A DNA stretch of 40,083 bases from Pontibacter silvestris (lineage in GTDB: Bacteria; Bacteroidota; Bacteroidia; Cytophagales; Hymenobacteraceae): NCBI RefSeq assembly GCF_020907275.1, contig NZ_JAJJWI010000030.1:1-40083 (forward strand), written 5' to 3'. The notes under the pieces were generated by a model that worked only from the letters and a program-made list of their open reading frames with translations, was not told the DNA's origin and ran no database searches. Position numbers and translations under genes: made by a program. Shown in pieces: positions 26,601 to 35,382 of this stretch (positions are counted from its first letter, which is position 1; every line of letters begins with the position of its first letter).

Positions 26601-29600
26601 GTATTGAAATAGAGAAAGATACCACAACACAAAGCCATACATTGACTGTGAGTACCACCGGCAGCGGTACAGTTACACGCGACCCGGGCAAGACCAGCTA
26701 TAGTGTGGGTACAAGCGTCACTTTGACGGCTACACCGGCTCCAGGATACCAGTTTGCTGGCTGGAGTGGTGATGTGAGCGGAGATATGAATCCCTTAACC
26801 CTTACGATGGATGGGGATAAGAATGTCTCTGCTTCCTTTATGATGTCTACTTCTGAACCTGGAACTCAAGCTTTGTTATTGTTTACGCCTACTGCCGTTA
26901 CTGTTGACCTGCCAAGCGGACAGCAGAAAGAGTTGAAGGTAAACCTTAATAATTCTGATGAAGACCCGGTAACGGTGCAGCTTACGGCTATGGAAGGAAA
27001 TGGCATGGGTACGCCAGCTTGGTTACTCCATAGTGGAAATACCCTGTCGAGTGAAAATAATGTCACTTATGCACTAGGCGAGTCAGGTAACGAAGTGCTC
27101 TTTACCGTTGATGCCACTACATTGGCCGCGGGTACCTATACTGCAATAGTAAATGCATCTGCGTCAGGTTATACGCAGGCAGAACTGTATGTTACACTGG
27201 AGGTAGCGAGCTATGAAGAAGGCTTGAGACCATCTGTCACTGCCGTACGGCCTGCTGACGGAGAGATCAGCGTTTCCCTAGGCCAGTCTATATCTGTGGA
27301 CGTGTCATACCCTAGTGGCAAGTCTATTGATGGTAACACCGTAAATCCAGGCACTGTAAAGCTTTACAAAGTAGAAGGAACTACATTAATAGAAGTAGCT
27401 GGTACAGCCGTTAACGCGACAGCAGCAGGTGATGCTATTACGCTCTCAGCTACTCTGGCCTTAAGCTCTACGTATGAGTTTTTTATTAGTGATCAAGTAA
27501 AAGATGGAAATGGTTATAAGATGAAGCCTTTCAGATCTCGCTTTAAAACTGTTACTTCAGCCAGTGATATTCCTACCGATCTTCAAGGGGTATCGTTTAC
27601 AGAACAAGTTTTGGTTGATAGAACGTTTGGAAGTGACGGATTTACTTCACTTGTGATCGGGCCTGATAAAAAGCTTTATGCGGCAACTTCTGGCGGAAAG
27701 ATCGAAAGGTGGGATATCAAAGCAGATGGATCACTTACTAATCATATCTCTATTTCACCATTTGGCTCTAGTAGACGCCTGTTAATCGGGCTGCGTTTTG
27801 ATCCCTCGGCTTCTGCCACTGATCTTGTTGCCTGGATGAGCCACTCATCGCCAGAGTTTAGCGAAGTTCCAGACTGGACAGGCAAGGTATCACGCATTGA
27901 TTTAACTAATCCGGCTAGCCCTGTAGTGACTGATTATGTTATTAACCTTCCAAGATCTTATAAAGATCATGCAACAAACAGTATAGATTTTGGGCCAGAT
28001 GGTGCACTGTATTTTCCGCAGGGTGGCAATACAGCTATGGGAGTTCCTGATGGAGCTTGGGGGCATAGACCGGAAAGACTATTATCTGCGGCGGTGTTGC
28101 GACTTGATATCGTTAAAGCGCAGCAACAGTCACTTCCTATAGATGCAAAGACAGAGGAGGGTGGAACCTACAATCCTAATGCAAGCAATGCGCCCTTAAC
28201 TATTTATGCCACTGGTATAAGAAATGCTTATGACCTGGTATGGCACACCAATGGGCAGCTATACGTGCCTACAAACGGTTCTGCGGCTGGAGGTAATACA
28301 CCAGCTCTTATGTCCGGTACTATGTGGTCTAACGGACAGGTTTATACAGGCCCAGACATTCCAGCCATGATGGATGTGCGTGATACTCAAAGTGATTATT
28401 TGTTTAGAGTAGAGAAAGGAGGATATTATGGGCATCCTAATATACTGCGCAATGAGTATATTATGAATGGAGGCAACCCGACAGAAGGCGTAGACGAAGG
28501 AGAAATAGTTTGGACTCAAAGTGGTAATACCTATGGCTATCCTGTTGGTACTCCAACGGAAGCTAACTATAAAAGGTGGACCTATGACTTTGGCCTCAAT
28601 AAATCGCCAAATGGCGTAATAGAATATAAAAGCAATAATTTTGGTGGCAAACTAAAAGGTAAGTTACTAGTCTGCCGCTTCAGCGGTGGGGATGATATTA
28701 TGGTACTTGAACCAGGAACCAGTGATTTTAATATTATCCGCGCAACTGAGGGTAGCGATGTTCCAGGCTTACGCCGTCCTTTCTCCAACCCATTAGATAT
28801 AGCCGAGGATGAACAAACAGGGAACCTATATATTTCAGAGTACTTCGATGGCAACGGAGATGGTCAACCGAGAATAACATTACTTAGAGCTGGGGATATA
28901 AGTACTCCAGTGGCATCAGAAAATTTGATTAACGCGGGTGGAGCACAGTATCTTGATGATCAGGCGCGCAGTTGGTCAGCCGATACCCATTTCTCAGGTG
29001 GAGTGACAGCTTCTAAATTCTTTGATGTGGAGGGAACAACGGATGATGCGCTGTATCTGAATTATCGTTATGCCTCCTCAGGTGCGCCTTTCAGTTATAG
29101 TATTCCTGTAGAGTCAGGAACTTATAACGTGAAACTTTACTTCATTGAACCACACTACGGAGCACCGGGAGGCAAGGCCGCCAGCGGTGGCGAGCGTGTA
29201 TTCCATGTGGACGTGGAGGGTCAGCGGGTGCTGAACAACTACGACATCTACGCTCAGGAAGGTGCGGGCAAAGCCGTGGTGAAAACTTTCTCTGGTATCT
29301 CTGTGAGTGATGGCACGTTGGATCTGCTTTTAACCTCTGTGGCTAACAATGCCATTATCTCAGGCATCGAAATAGAGAAAGGAACCAGCACGCCGCCAGT
29401 GGCATCAGGTAATCTGATCAACGGGGGAGGCATACAGTACAGCGACAGCCAATCGCGTATATGGTCGGCCGATTCATACTTTAGTGGTGGAGAGACGGCT
29501 AACAAATCGTTCAATGTAGAAGGTACTACAGATGATGCCTTGTATTTAAACTACCGCTATGCCGCTTCAGGTGCCCCATTCAGCTACAGTATTCCTGTTG

Positions 29601-32600
29601 AAGCGGGAACCTATAATGTGAAACTTCATTTTCTGGAACCTTACTACGGTGCACCAGGCGGCAAGGCAGCTAGCGGCGGCGAGCGTGTGTTCCATGTGGA
29701 TTTGGAGGGCCAGCGGGTGCTGAATAGCTACGACATCTATACCCAAGATGGGGCAGCCAAAGCCGTGGTGAAAACCTTTGCTGACATTTCTGTGACCGAC
29801 GGAAAGCTTGATATGCTCTTTACCTCTGTGGCTAACAATGCCATCATTTCAGGCATTGAGATAGAGAAAGGTACAACTATTCCTCCGCCAGTGGCATCGA
29901 ATAAATTGGTCAATGGGGGAGGTGCGCAATATGTTGACAGCCAATCCCGCACGTGGGTAGCCGATGTAAATTTCTCAGGTGGGTTAGCGGCTAGCAAATC
30001 TTTTGATGTAGAGGGTACTACGGATGATGCTTTGTACTTGAGCTACCGCATCGCCTCTTCTTCCACGACACCATTTAGCTATGATATTCCTGTAGAAGCA
30101 GGTTTCTATAATGTTAAGCTTCATTTCATGGAGCCTTATTATGGTGCACCAGGCGGCAGGGCAGCTAGCGGCGGCGACCGTGTGTTCCATGTGGATGTGG
30201 AGGGCCAGCGGGTACTGAATAACTATGACATTTATGCACAGGATGGAGGCGGTAAGGCCGTGGTGAAAACCTTCTATGGCATTCCTGTGAATGACGGAAC
30301 ACTTAGTTTACTGTTAACCTCTGTGGTTAACAGTGCTGTTATATCGGCTATAGAAATAGAGAAAGGTACCTCACCTTCAGAAGATGTTACACCTCCGATT
30401 GTTTCGGCTCAACTTAGTGGAGCTTTACAAGCTGCCAATACTTATGTTAATGAGGCAACTGTTTCTGCAGAAGCCTCAGATCAGGGAGGGGCAGGGCTGG
30501 CATCAGTACAGTACAGCCTAAACGGTGGCGAATTTGTAGCATACTCAGCACCTTTCAAACTGATTGAGATGGGCCAGTACACTGTTCAGTTCAAAGCTGT
30601 CGATGGAAATGGCAATGAAACAACAACAGCGGCAACCTCTTTCAGTATTGTTAAAGGGGCAGTAAAGCTTGTAGTTGAGAATATAGATAAATTCCCAACA
30701 GCGGAGCGAATGGTCTTCTCCTTGATTCAAGTGCCATGGCAAAGGACATCACCGGAAGTAACTCCGTATAATGAGAACCATAACAAAGTGCGGATGAAAA
30801 TCAGTAATAAAGGTACTCACCCTTTAAGCATCTCTGCACTGACCCTTTCGAATACGGCAGGCTGGAGGATAGCTTCCCTAAACGGGGTGGAATATAATGC
30901 CAGTACTAGCCTGCCACTTATGTTAAGTTCCGGCACTTCAGCAGAGGCTGTCATAGAGTTTATGGCCAAAGACCAAGGTGGGCGTGTGAAGATACTTCAG
31001 GATAAATTGATTATTTCTTCTAATGACACAGAAAATCCTAATAAGGAAGTAAGTTTAAACGGGCTTTGGCAGAACAAAGGAGAAGGTAGCAATGAGCCTT
31101 ATGCACAGGAGATTATTCAGGCTTTTGGTTTCCGTACACAGACAGGCTACACGATTAACGATGGAGAGAACGGGGGAACTGACTTGGTGCCTAATTCAGA
31201 TGAGATTCCGGCTTCATTCTTTGTACGTGCTGATCTGAGCAAACCTGTGACAGTAATTCAAATGGCGGCTTATCATGGTTGCTGTTCCTCAACAGAAAAA
31301 TTCCAGTGGTATAATAAAGGATCCACAGGTGCTGCCACTCTGTTTACGCACAATGCGCTGGATGGTCAGTCGCTTCTTCCAAGAAAGCTTGATTCCGATA
31401 CAGATCTGGCACAGGGATCTTTTAACCCTAGTGGGGCCTTTGGTTTAAAGGTTGCTACAGCTTACTCCGATAGAGACAGAAACTCTGGCGATAGAATAGG
31501 GCTTAGAGTTTGGAAAGCTATTGATGAAAATGGCAATATTATTCCAAATGCTTACATTATTGGGCATGACTACATAGGGCAGGATATAACAAACTATGAT
31601 TACAATGATAACCTGTATTATATTACTAATATTAAGCCAGAAACCGGACCAGCATATTATTCTGAGCTAGCCTCAACACCGTCTGCATTGTCTTTTGGTG
31701 CAGTAGTAACAGGTAGTAACCAGAGTTTAACAGCTACGCTTAAGAACCTTGGAGGTAGCAGTGACCCGACCATTTCAATAAAGGGAATAGAGATTGTTGG
31801 TCCGAACAGAAATGAATTTTCAGCTGTTGCTCCATCTGTTATGACCTTAGCATCACAAGTAACTACTGGGGTTACAGTAAGGTTTGAGCCACAAAGCCAG
31901 GGCTTGAAAAATGCAGCGTTATTAGTGCATTACAATAACTCTAATATTCCATTGCGTGTTCCGCTTTATGGTATTGCAAACAGCAGCAATTCTGTTATAA
32001 GTGCAGTTAAGCGAATAAAAGGTGCTGCTGATGCTGCTATGTCTATTAGAGGTAACGTATGGGAGGCTGATGCAAGTTATAGACAAGGTTCTATCAAGCT
32101 GGATAAACAAACGGTAACCGGACCAATTGCCGCTACTGATGATGACGTCTTGTATCAGACCTACTTATCAGCTGCTACTAACCTAGCAGAGACTCGCTAT
32201 TCAATTCCTATTGCAAATGGTAATTACATAGTGCGTATGCACTTTGTAGAAAACTACTTTAATGAAGGTGGCGCCAGGGAATTTAACATCACAATGGAAA
32301 ATGAACTGAGACTAGCATACTTCGATATTTTCAAAGAAGTAGGCTACAGATCAGCCTTAGTGAAAGATTTTGAAGTAGGCGTTACGGACGGAAATCTAAG
32401 TATTCGGTTTAACCCTACTGCTAACCGTGTGGCTATTGGCGGTTTGGAGATATATAGGGCTTCTGCTTCAGCAACAGTGAACAGTTTATTTACAGCTGCT
32501 AATACCGGGGAGATGTTTAGTGATAACCGTAGCATCAGAGTGTATCCTAACCCTTCAAGTTCTGGTGACAAAGTCTTTGTGGAAGTTGATCACTTTGAGA

Positions 32601-32791
32601 AGCATGAAGCATTGAGTATAACCTTGCATGATATGGCAGGGCGTATTATAACTTCTCTAACTGCAGAAACCAATGATAATGGAAATTGTAGCAAAGAAGT
32701 TCAGTTGGATAACCATCTGAATCATGGTATGTACCTTATCCGGGTGGTAGCTCCTTCCGGGGTTATGTCTACAAAACTGGTAGTCGAATGA
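23615..32791 (+). CDS. Giant multi-malectin, Kelch and GSDH-like T9SS-secreted protein (3058 aa)
   Basis: Modules in order, by rough residue: signal peptide 1-37; concanavalin/LamG-like 60-291; cadherin-like 296-395; Kelch propeller 402-714; Ig-like 726-841; malectin-1 847-1004; InlB B-like repeat (GYQFAGWSGDVSG) 1008-1079; BACON-like 1083-1204; Big_5-like Ig 1206-1318; glucose/sorbosone-dehydrogenase-like propeller 1323-1763; malectins 2-4 at 1767-1924, 1929-2087 and 2094-2251; Ig-like 2257-2348; unassigned beta-rich 2349-2491; unassigned module with a CC pair (C2556, C2557) 2492-2677; ASPM/SPD-2-like 2679-2791; divergent malectin-5 2793-2951; T9SS sorting domain 2974-3058 (IRVYPNPSSSGDK...GMYLIRVV). 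It should be exported by T9SS and anchored at the surface or in the matrix. Malectin domains bind carbohydrate, so a role in holding the locus polysaccharide is a reasonable inference. Enzymatic activity of the GSDH-like part is unproven. Confidence 0.9.
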   Translation: MKTTFTVNLFCSKILKQARWLLVLVISLLHNTAEASAVVAGCPALSPLACDQLQVSLPFRLSFESSVAGTITDINGAGTGFTMVAPYSGTRLSADGTPSSLEVLGHEASKLLLSGGGLQLATNKGFAYLKENSQINTLGVEVNTGSWVQIDAVLVNPFNGTENQQAGLWIGLHDKTFVKLVVIGSQVELRKEVNDVSSNTNDRRITSSIPNLSTQNVRLRLQIDPVTNLVQGFYSTDGVTYLNVGQSYSQSAISLSGSGITGGTAYTGVFASHRNSNTPVTYTFDEFSITSESTNENEAPVFAASNYAYTVSDNVATGANVGTVTASDLEGSAVTYSLIGGNTIGTFVINSSTGTISLAKKVNHHTQSAFALKVKATDADGNASEADVAVTVTEGNSLPAFNTISWRTLAEQPFSTHEVMGEVVDGKLYVFGGYDEAKLPNYAPTKRLMMYDPASNTWNILADLPFAPSGTGFGGVTHAGITTDGTDIYFAGGYISNSSGTGQTFGTKQVWRYNVVSDSYTALPDLPVALAAGQLKYLNGKLHHIGGLNSIRTVNLDTHYVLDLDNMAQGWQTLAPLPVGRHHAGSTVYKGKIYYIGGGQGHDDATVTFKNVDIYDAASNAWSSAADMLVPSGTTGRDHIGSSVIVAGDKIVVLGGLTSHNIRTNLVSAYQPSSNTWSSLTPLPAALASGVGATLNGSIHYTGGNFTKENRIGSLSNASSQQVVSSLTLINADTDQDIQTLKDGAVLDLASLATRNIAIRANTNPETVGSVVFMLSGAESSSVTESVAPYALYGDNSNGDYYAWTPTVGDYSLVATPFTSSGGRGTAGVAININFKIINTSTPPITAISLINGGGGQYIDGQSRSWSSDAHFSGGETASKSFSVEGTTDDALYLSYRYASLGTPFSYSIPVEAGSYNLKVHFLEPYYGAPGGKAASGGERVFHVDVEGQRVLSNYDIYTQEGAGKAIVKTFKSISVSDGSLDLLFTSVVNNAIVSGIEIEKDTTTQSHTLTVSTTGSGTVTRDPGKTSYSVGTSVTLTATPAPGYQFAGWSGDVSGDMNPLTLTMDGDKNVSASFMMSTSEPGTQALLLFTPTAVTVDLPSGQQKELKVNLNNSDEDPVTVQLTAMEGNGMGTPAWLLHSGNTLSSENNVTYALGESGNEVLFTVDATTLAAGTYTAIVNASASGYTQAELYVTLEVASYEEGLRPSVTAVRPADGEISVSLGQSISVDVSYPSGKSIDGNTVNPGTVKLYKVEGTTLIEVAGTAVNATAAGDAITLSATLALSSTYEFFISDQVKDGNGYKMKPFRSRFKTVTSASDIPTDLQGVSFTEQVLVDRTFGSDGFTSLVIGPDKKLYAATSGGKIERWDIKADGSLTNHISISPFGSSRRLLIGLRFDPSASATDLVAWMSHSSPEFSEVPDWTGKVSRIDLTNPASPVVTDYVINLPRSYKDHATNSIDFGPDGALYFPQGGNTAMGVPDGAWGHRPERLLSAAVLRLDIVKAQQQSLPIDAKTEEGGTYNPNASNAPLTIYATGIRNAYDLVWHTNGQLYVPTNGSAAGGNTPALMSGTMWSNGQVYTGPDIPAMMDVRDTQSDYLFRVEKGGYYGHPNILRNEYIMNGGNPTEGVDEGEIVWTQSGNTYGYPVGTPTEANYKRWTYDFGLNKSPNGVIEYKSNNFGGKLKGKLLVCRFSGGDDIMVLEPGTSDFNIIRATEGSDVPGLRRPFSNPLDIAEDEQTGNLYISEYFDGNGDGQPRITLLRAGDISTPVASENLINAGGAQYLDDQARSWSADTHFSGGVTASKFFDVEGTTDDALYLNYRYASSGAPFSYSIPVESGTYNVKLYFIEPHYGAPGGKAASGGERVFHVDVEGQRVLNNYDIYAQEGAGKAVVKTFSGISVSDGTLDLLLTSVANNAIISGIEIEKGTSTPPVASGNLINGGGIQYSDSQSRIWSADSYFSGGETANKSFNVEGTTDDALYLNYRYAASGAPFSYSIPVEAGTYNVKLHFLEPYYGAPGGKAASGGERVFHVDLEGQRVLNSYDIYTQDGAAKAVVKTFADISVTDGKLDMLFTSVANNAIISGIEIEKGTTIPPPVASNKLVNGGGAQYVDSQSRTWVADVNFSGGLAASKSFDVEGTTDDALYLSYRIASSSTTPFSYDIPVEAGFYNVKLHFMEPYYGAPGGRAASGGDRVFHVDVEGQRVLNNYDIYAQDGGGKAVVKTFYGIPVNDGTLSLLLTSVVNSAVISAIEIEKGTSPSEDVTPPIVSAQLSGALQAANTYVNEATVSAEASDQGGAGLASVQYSLNGGEFVAYSAPFKLIEMGQYTVQFKAVDGNGNETTTAATSFSIVKGAVKLVVENIDKFPTAERMVFSLIQVPWQRTSPEVTPYNENHNKVRMKISNKGTHPLSISALTLSNTAGWRIASLNGVEYNASTSLPLMLSSGTSAEAVIEFMAKDQGGRVKILQDKLIISSNDTENPNKEVSLNGLWQNKGEGSNEPYAQEIIQAFGFRTQTGYTINDGENGGTDLVPNSDEIPASFFVRADLSKPVTVIQMAAYHGCCSSTEKFQWYNKGSTGAATLFTHNALDGQSLLPRKLDSDTDLAQGSFNPSGAFGLKVATAYSDRDRNSGDRIGLRVWKAIDENGNIIPNAYIIGHDYIGQDITNYDYNDNLYYITNIKPETGPAYYSELASTPSALSFGAVVTGSNQSLTATLKNLGGSSDPTISIKGIEIVGPNRNEFSAVAPSVMTLASQVTTGVTVRFEPQSQGLKNAALLVHYNNSNIPLRVPLYGIANSSNSVISAVKRIKGAADAAMSIRGNVWEADASYRQGSIKLDKQTVTGPIAATDDDVLYQTYLSAATNLAETRYSIPIANGNYIVRMHFVENYFNEGGAREFNITMENELRLAYFDIFKEVGYRSALVKDFEVGVTDGNLSIRFNPTANRVAIGGLEIYRASASATVNSLFTAANTGEMFSDNRSIRVYPNPSSSGDKVFVEVDHFEKHEALSITLHDMAGRIITSLTAETNDNGNCSKEVQLDNHLNHGMYLIRVVAPSGVMSTKLVVE
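26152..26625 (+). repeat. Malectin module copy 1 (dispersed DNA repeat)
   Basis: This segment of the giant gene is a diverged copy of the three tandem modules at 28912-30366. The strongest DNA match is the GC-rich core (26397-26525) encoding GAPGGKAASGGERVFHVDVEG and the NYDIYTQEGAGKA stretch. Confidence 0.85.
28912..30366 (+). repeat. Three tandem malectin modules (about 490-bp units)
   Basis: Units begin near 28912, 29400 and 29893, each encoding about 158 residues from a [LI][IV]N.GG..QY start to an [IA]IEIEKGT end, joined by short PPVAS linkers. Their central 130 bases are GC-rich and much more alike than the ends. The unit-length spacing points to tandem duplication with later homogenisation. 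Confidence 0.88.
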
Positions 32792-32891
32792 TATTGAAAT
32801 ACAGTGTGCATATCCGCAGTACTTGACTTTCAGGTTTACTATTCTAAGAATTAAGTAGTTAAAAATACAGTAGTAGCTTTAAGAGTAAAGA

Positions 32892-32950
32892 GTTAGCCAT
32901 TAGTAGAGATGATGCCGTGTCAATCTGTATCATCACTATTAATGGCTAAC
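32892..32950 (+). terminator. Long hairpin after the giant gene
   Basis: GTTAGCCATTA (32892-32902) pairs exactly with TAATGGCTAAC (32940-32950), and the inner GATGAT / ATCATC extends the stem with a few mismatches. It lies 100 bases past the stop. No U tract follows, so it may stabilise the 3' end or end transcription poorly. Confidence 0.45.
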
Positions 32951-33294
32951 ACATACTTAAGAAAATGCAGTACATAAGCATTATCTTTCTTTTTTGGGGA
33001 TGGATGGTAGATAGATATATGTTTTGTCTTCATCCTAAACCAAGAACTATAGAGTGATATAAATTCTTGATAACAGGTTGATCGCAAATTATTGATGTCA
33101 AGAGTATGAGAAAGGATTAGCTTGTGCTGGTTTGAATTGTTCTAAAAGTCCGATCAATAGACTACTTGTCTTTTTCTTTGAACTCACCATTTCTCAGAAC
33201 TAACCCTTCTAATGTTCTCAGATAAGGTTATAAGTACTACACTAAATCTTATATTTTTTGAAAACTAAAAAAGAAATAAAATTTAAATTATTTA

Positions 33295-33325
33295 TTGTAC
33301 TAATTAAATAATTTTTATAAGTTTG
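33295..33325 (+). promoter_or_regulatory. Consensus promoter upstream of the initiating transferase
   Basis: TTG (33295-33297), a 20-nt spacer and TAAGTTTG (33318-33325) match the Bacteroidetes TTG / TAnnTTTG pattern exactly. Transcription near 33332 would give an unusually long (~625 nt) leader. In DNA this AT-rich a chance match is possible. Confidence 0.4.
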
Positions 33326-33957
33326 GTGAAGATAAGCAAATGCCTTCTTCTGCTTTAATTTTAATATAAAATCAATGATATATTTAAATAGGAATGTTTA
33401 AAATTGGTTATGTTAAACAATTTTAGTGTTTAGTTGTGTTACATGCCTAATGAATAGCTTTCTTTATCATAAAGCTATTAAATTTATATTATTTAAATAT
33501 CTTAATATATAACTATACATCTAAAAGCAGCAAAGTATATGAACTGGAGTGTTTAATTATAGTTCTTCTATGAACACTACAGGTCTTACTAAATTATTGC
33601 TTATAACTTATAAACATTAATTATTATAGCCCCATAACTGCAGTTTTTTAAGCTGTTTAACTATTTATTCACCCTTTACACTATTATTAGTTGAACAAGA
33701 TAACTTTATAATATTTTTATAGAATATTATAAGTCCCCTGATAAAGCCTTGCTATTGCTCTACATGGTCTTGTTAAAGATTAAGTGTTGCTATTGTGTTT
33801 TTAACAAATTTATATTTTTTAATTTATATAAAAGCTTAGATTGTGAATGTTCTAATGTGTTCAATAATAAAGATAGATACATTATTACATATTTCAGCTT
33901 AAGTTAATGCTTGTCACTATAGTTAAAACTAATAATTGATCTTCTAAAGGGTTGTAT

Positions 33958-35325
33958 ATGAATAAGGCAAGACAAAGACTCATGGTTACGCATTTGGGAG
34001 GAGACATTTTATCTCTTTTGCTTGTTGTATTTATCTCAATTATTCTTGTTTGGAGTAACATACGTAAAGAAACGGACTGGATCTTGTTTACTGGTTTTAC
34101 TATGGGCTGGTTCCTGATTGGGTATTTCTGGAAATTGTACAGTCTAAAGCATTATAAGCCTTTAAGCACACGATTAACTAATTTTTTAAAAGTGTACCTC
34201 ATTCTTATTGGTATAGCTTCTTTGCTTTATTTTATATACCCAGAGCTAGTGCCGGATAAAGATCTGATTATAGGCTTTGTTTTAGCGTTTCCAGTTTTTG
34301 GAATACCTATAAATTTTTTAGTTGTAAAAATTATAAAGCAACTAAAAAGCGATGAGGGCAAGAAGAGGCACACCTTAATTGCTGGTGTTGGAGTTCTGGC
34401 TGCTAATGTGGAAAAGGAATTAACGGGACATGAAATTAAGGGCTTTATTAAATGTACAAAAGAAGAGTGCCAGGTAAGACAAGACAAAATAGTGGGTGAG
34501 TTCACTAACATACACTCATTGTTAAAGGATAACCAAGTAGATGAGATTGTAATAGCTCTACCTGTAAAAGCATCAAAAAAGATTAGGGACATTTTAGTTG
34601 CTGCTGATTTCTATGGGGTGAGGGTTAAGTATATTCCTGATTATCAGGATCTATTTGGTAAACATTACCGAACCATACGGTACGGGAATATGGAAGCGGT
34701 GAATGTACGGCAACTACCTTTAGATGAAACATTTTCATTATTTATTAAAAACTGTTTTGATATTGCTTTTTCCTTAATGGCAATGTTCATGCTGCTCCCT
34801 CTTTTCCTTATTATCGCTGTCTTGATAAAGGTAGATTCTCCTGGGTCTGTCTTTTACTGCCCTACTAGAATCGGAAGAGCTGGTAAGCCTTTTAAAGTTT
34901 ACAAGTTTAGAACGATGAGGGAAAATGATGCTTCTTCAGGAGGGCAACTTTCTACTAAGGAGAATGACCCTAGAATAACCAAGGTGGGAAGAATATTAAG
35001 AAAATACAGTTTAGATGAACTTCCGCAGTTTATTAATGTGTACTTGGGTAATATGAGTGTTGTGGGCCCCAGGCCGCATAGAAGCTTTTTGAATCAACAG
35101 TTACAGGAGAGCGAAGAAAAGTACATGATCAGACATTACTTCAAACCAGGAATCACAGGTTGGGCTCAGGTAAATGGCTGGCGAGGACCAACAGAAACAA
35201 AAGAGCAAAAGAAGCAGCGTACGCTTCATGATATCTGGTACATGGAAAACTGGTCGTTGGTGCTCGACTTAAAGATTATCTATTTAACTATTTTTAGTCG
35301 AAAAACACACACAAGCGCTTTTTAA
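33958..35325 (+). CDS. Initiating polyprenyl glycosylphosphotransferase (WcaJ-like)
   Basis: The ATG at 33958 gives 455 residues; an upstream TTG would add two. Four N-terminal membrane helices (to ~115) are followed by a CoA-binding-like cytoplasmic domain (HTLIAGVGVLAANVEKEL) and the catalytic bacterial sugar transferase domain after a fifth hydrophobic segment (~260-290). Signatures are PTRIGRAGKPFKVYKFRTM, DELPQFINVYLGNMSVVGPRPH and YFKPGITGWAQVNGWRG. It moves a sugar-1-phosphate, often glucose or galactose, from its UDP carrier to undecaprenyl phosphate, the first step of the repeat unit. It is the only initiating transferase in the locus and stands far from the start, after the giant gene and with its own likely promoter. 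Confidence 0.94.
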   Translation: MNKARQRLMVTHLGGDILSLLLVVFISIILVWSNIRKETDWILFTGFTMGWFLIGYFWKLYSLKHYKPLSTRLTNFLKVYLILIGIASLLYFIYPELVPDKDLIIGFVLAFPVFGIPINFLVVKIIKQLKSDEGKKRHTLIAGVGVLAANVEKELTGHEIKGFIKCTKEECQVRQDKIVGEFTNIHSLLKDNQVDEIVIALPVKASKKIRDILVAADFYGVRVKYIPDYQDLFGKHYRTIRYGNMEAVNVRQLPLDETFSLFIKNCFDIAFSLMAMFMLLPLFLIIAVLIKVDSPGSVFYCPTRIGRAGKPFKVYKFRTMRENDASSGGQLSTKENDPRITKVGRILRKYSLDELPQFINVYLGNMSVVGPRPHRSFLNQQLQESEEKYMIRHYFKPGITGWAQVNGWRGPTETKEQKKQRTLHDIWYMENWSLVLDLKIIYLTIFSRKTHTSAF

Positions 35326-35382
35326 AATATTGTATTAAAAAGCATTATGTTATGAAAGTTGCACACCAAGTATATACCACAT

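Larger units (their letters stand above)
32792..33957. other. 1.16-kb AT-rich gene-free region
   Basis: The longest gap in the window. It starts with a 3' hairpin of the giant gene (32892-32950) and becomes very AT-rich from 33240. It holds an exact-match promoter (33295-33325) pointing at the initiating transferase 630 bases on. No ORF over 60 codons, tRNA or clear repeat was found. Confidence 0.6.

Noticed and set aside
28912..30366. Tandem units considered as CRISPR or satellite DNA
   Set aside because: The units are ~490 bp, in frame and encode a recognisable malectin module; they are coding duplications.
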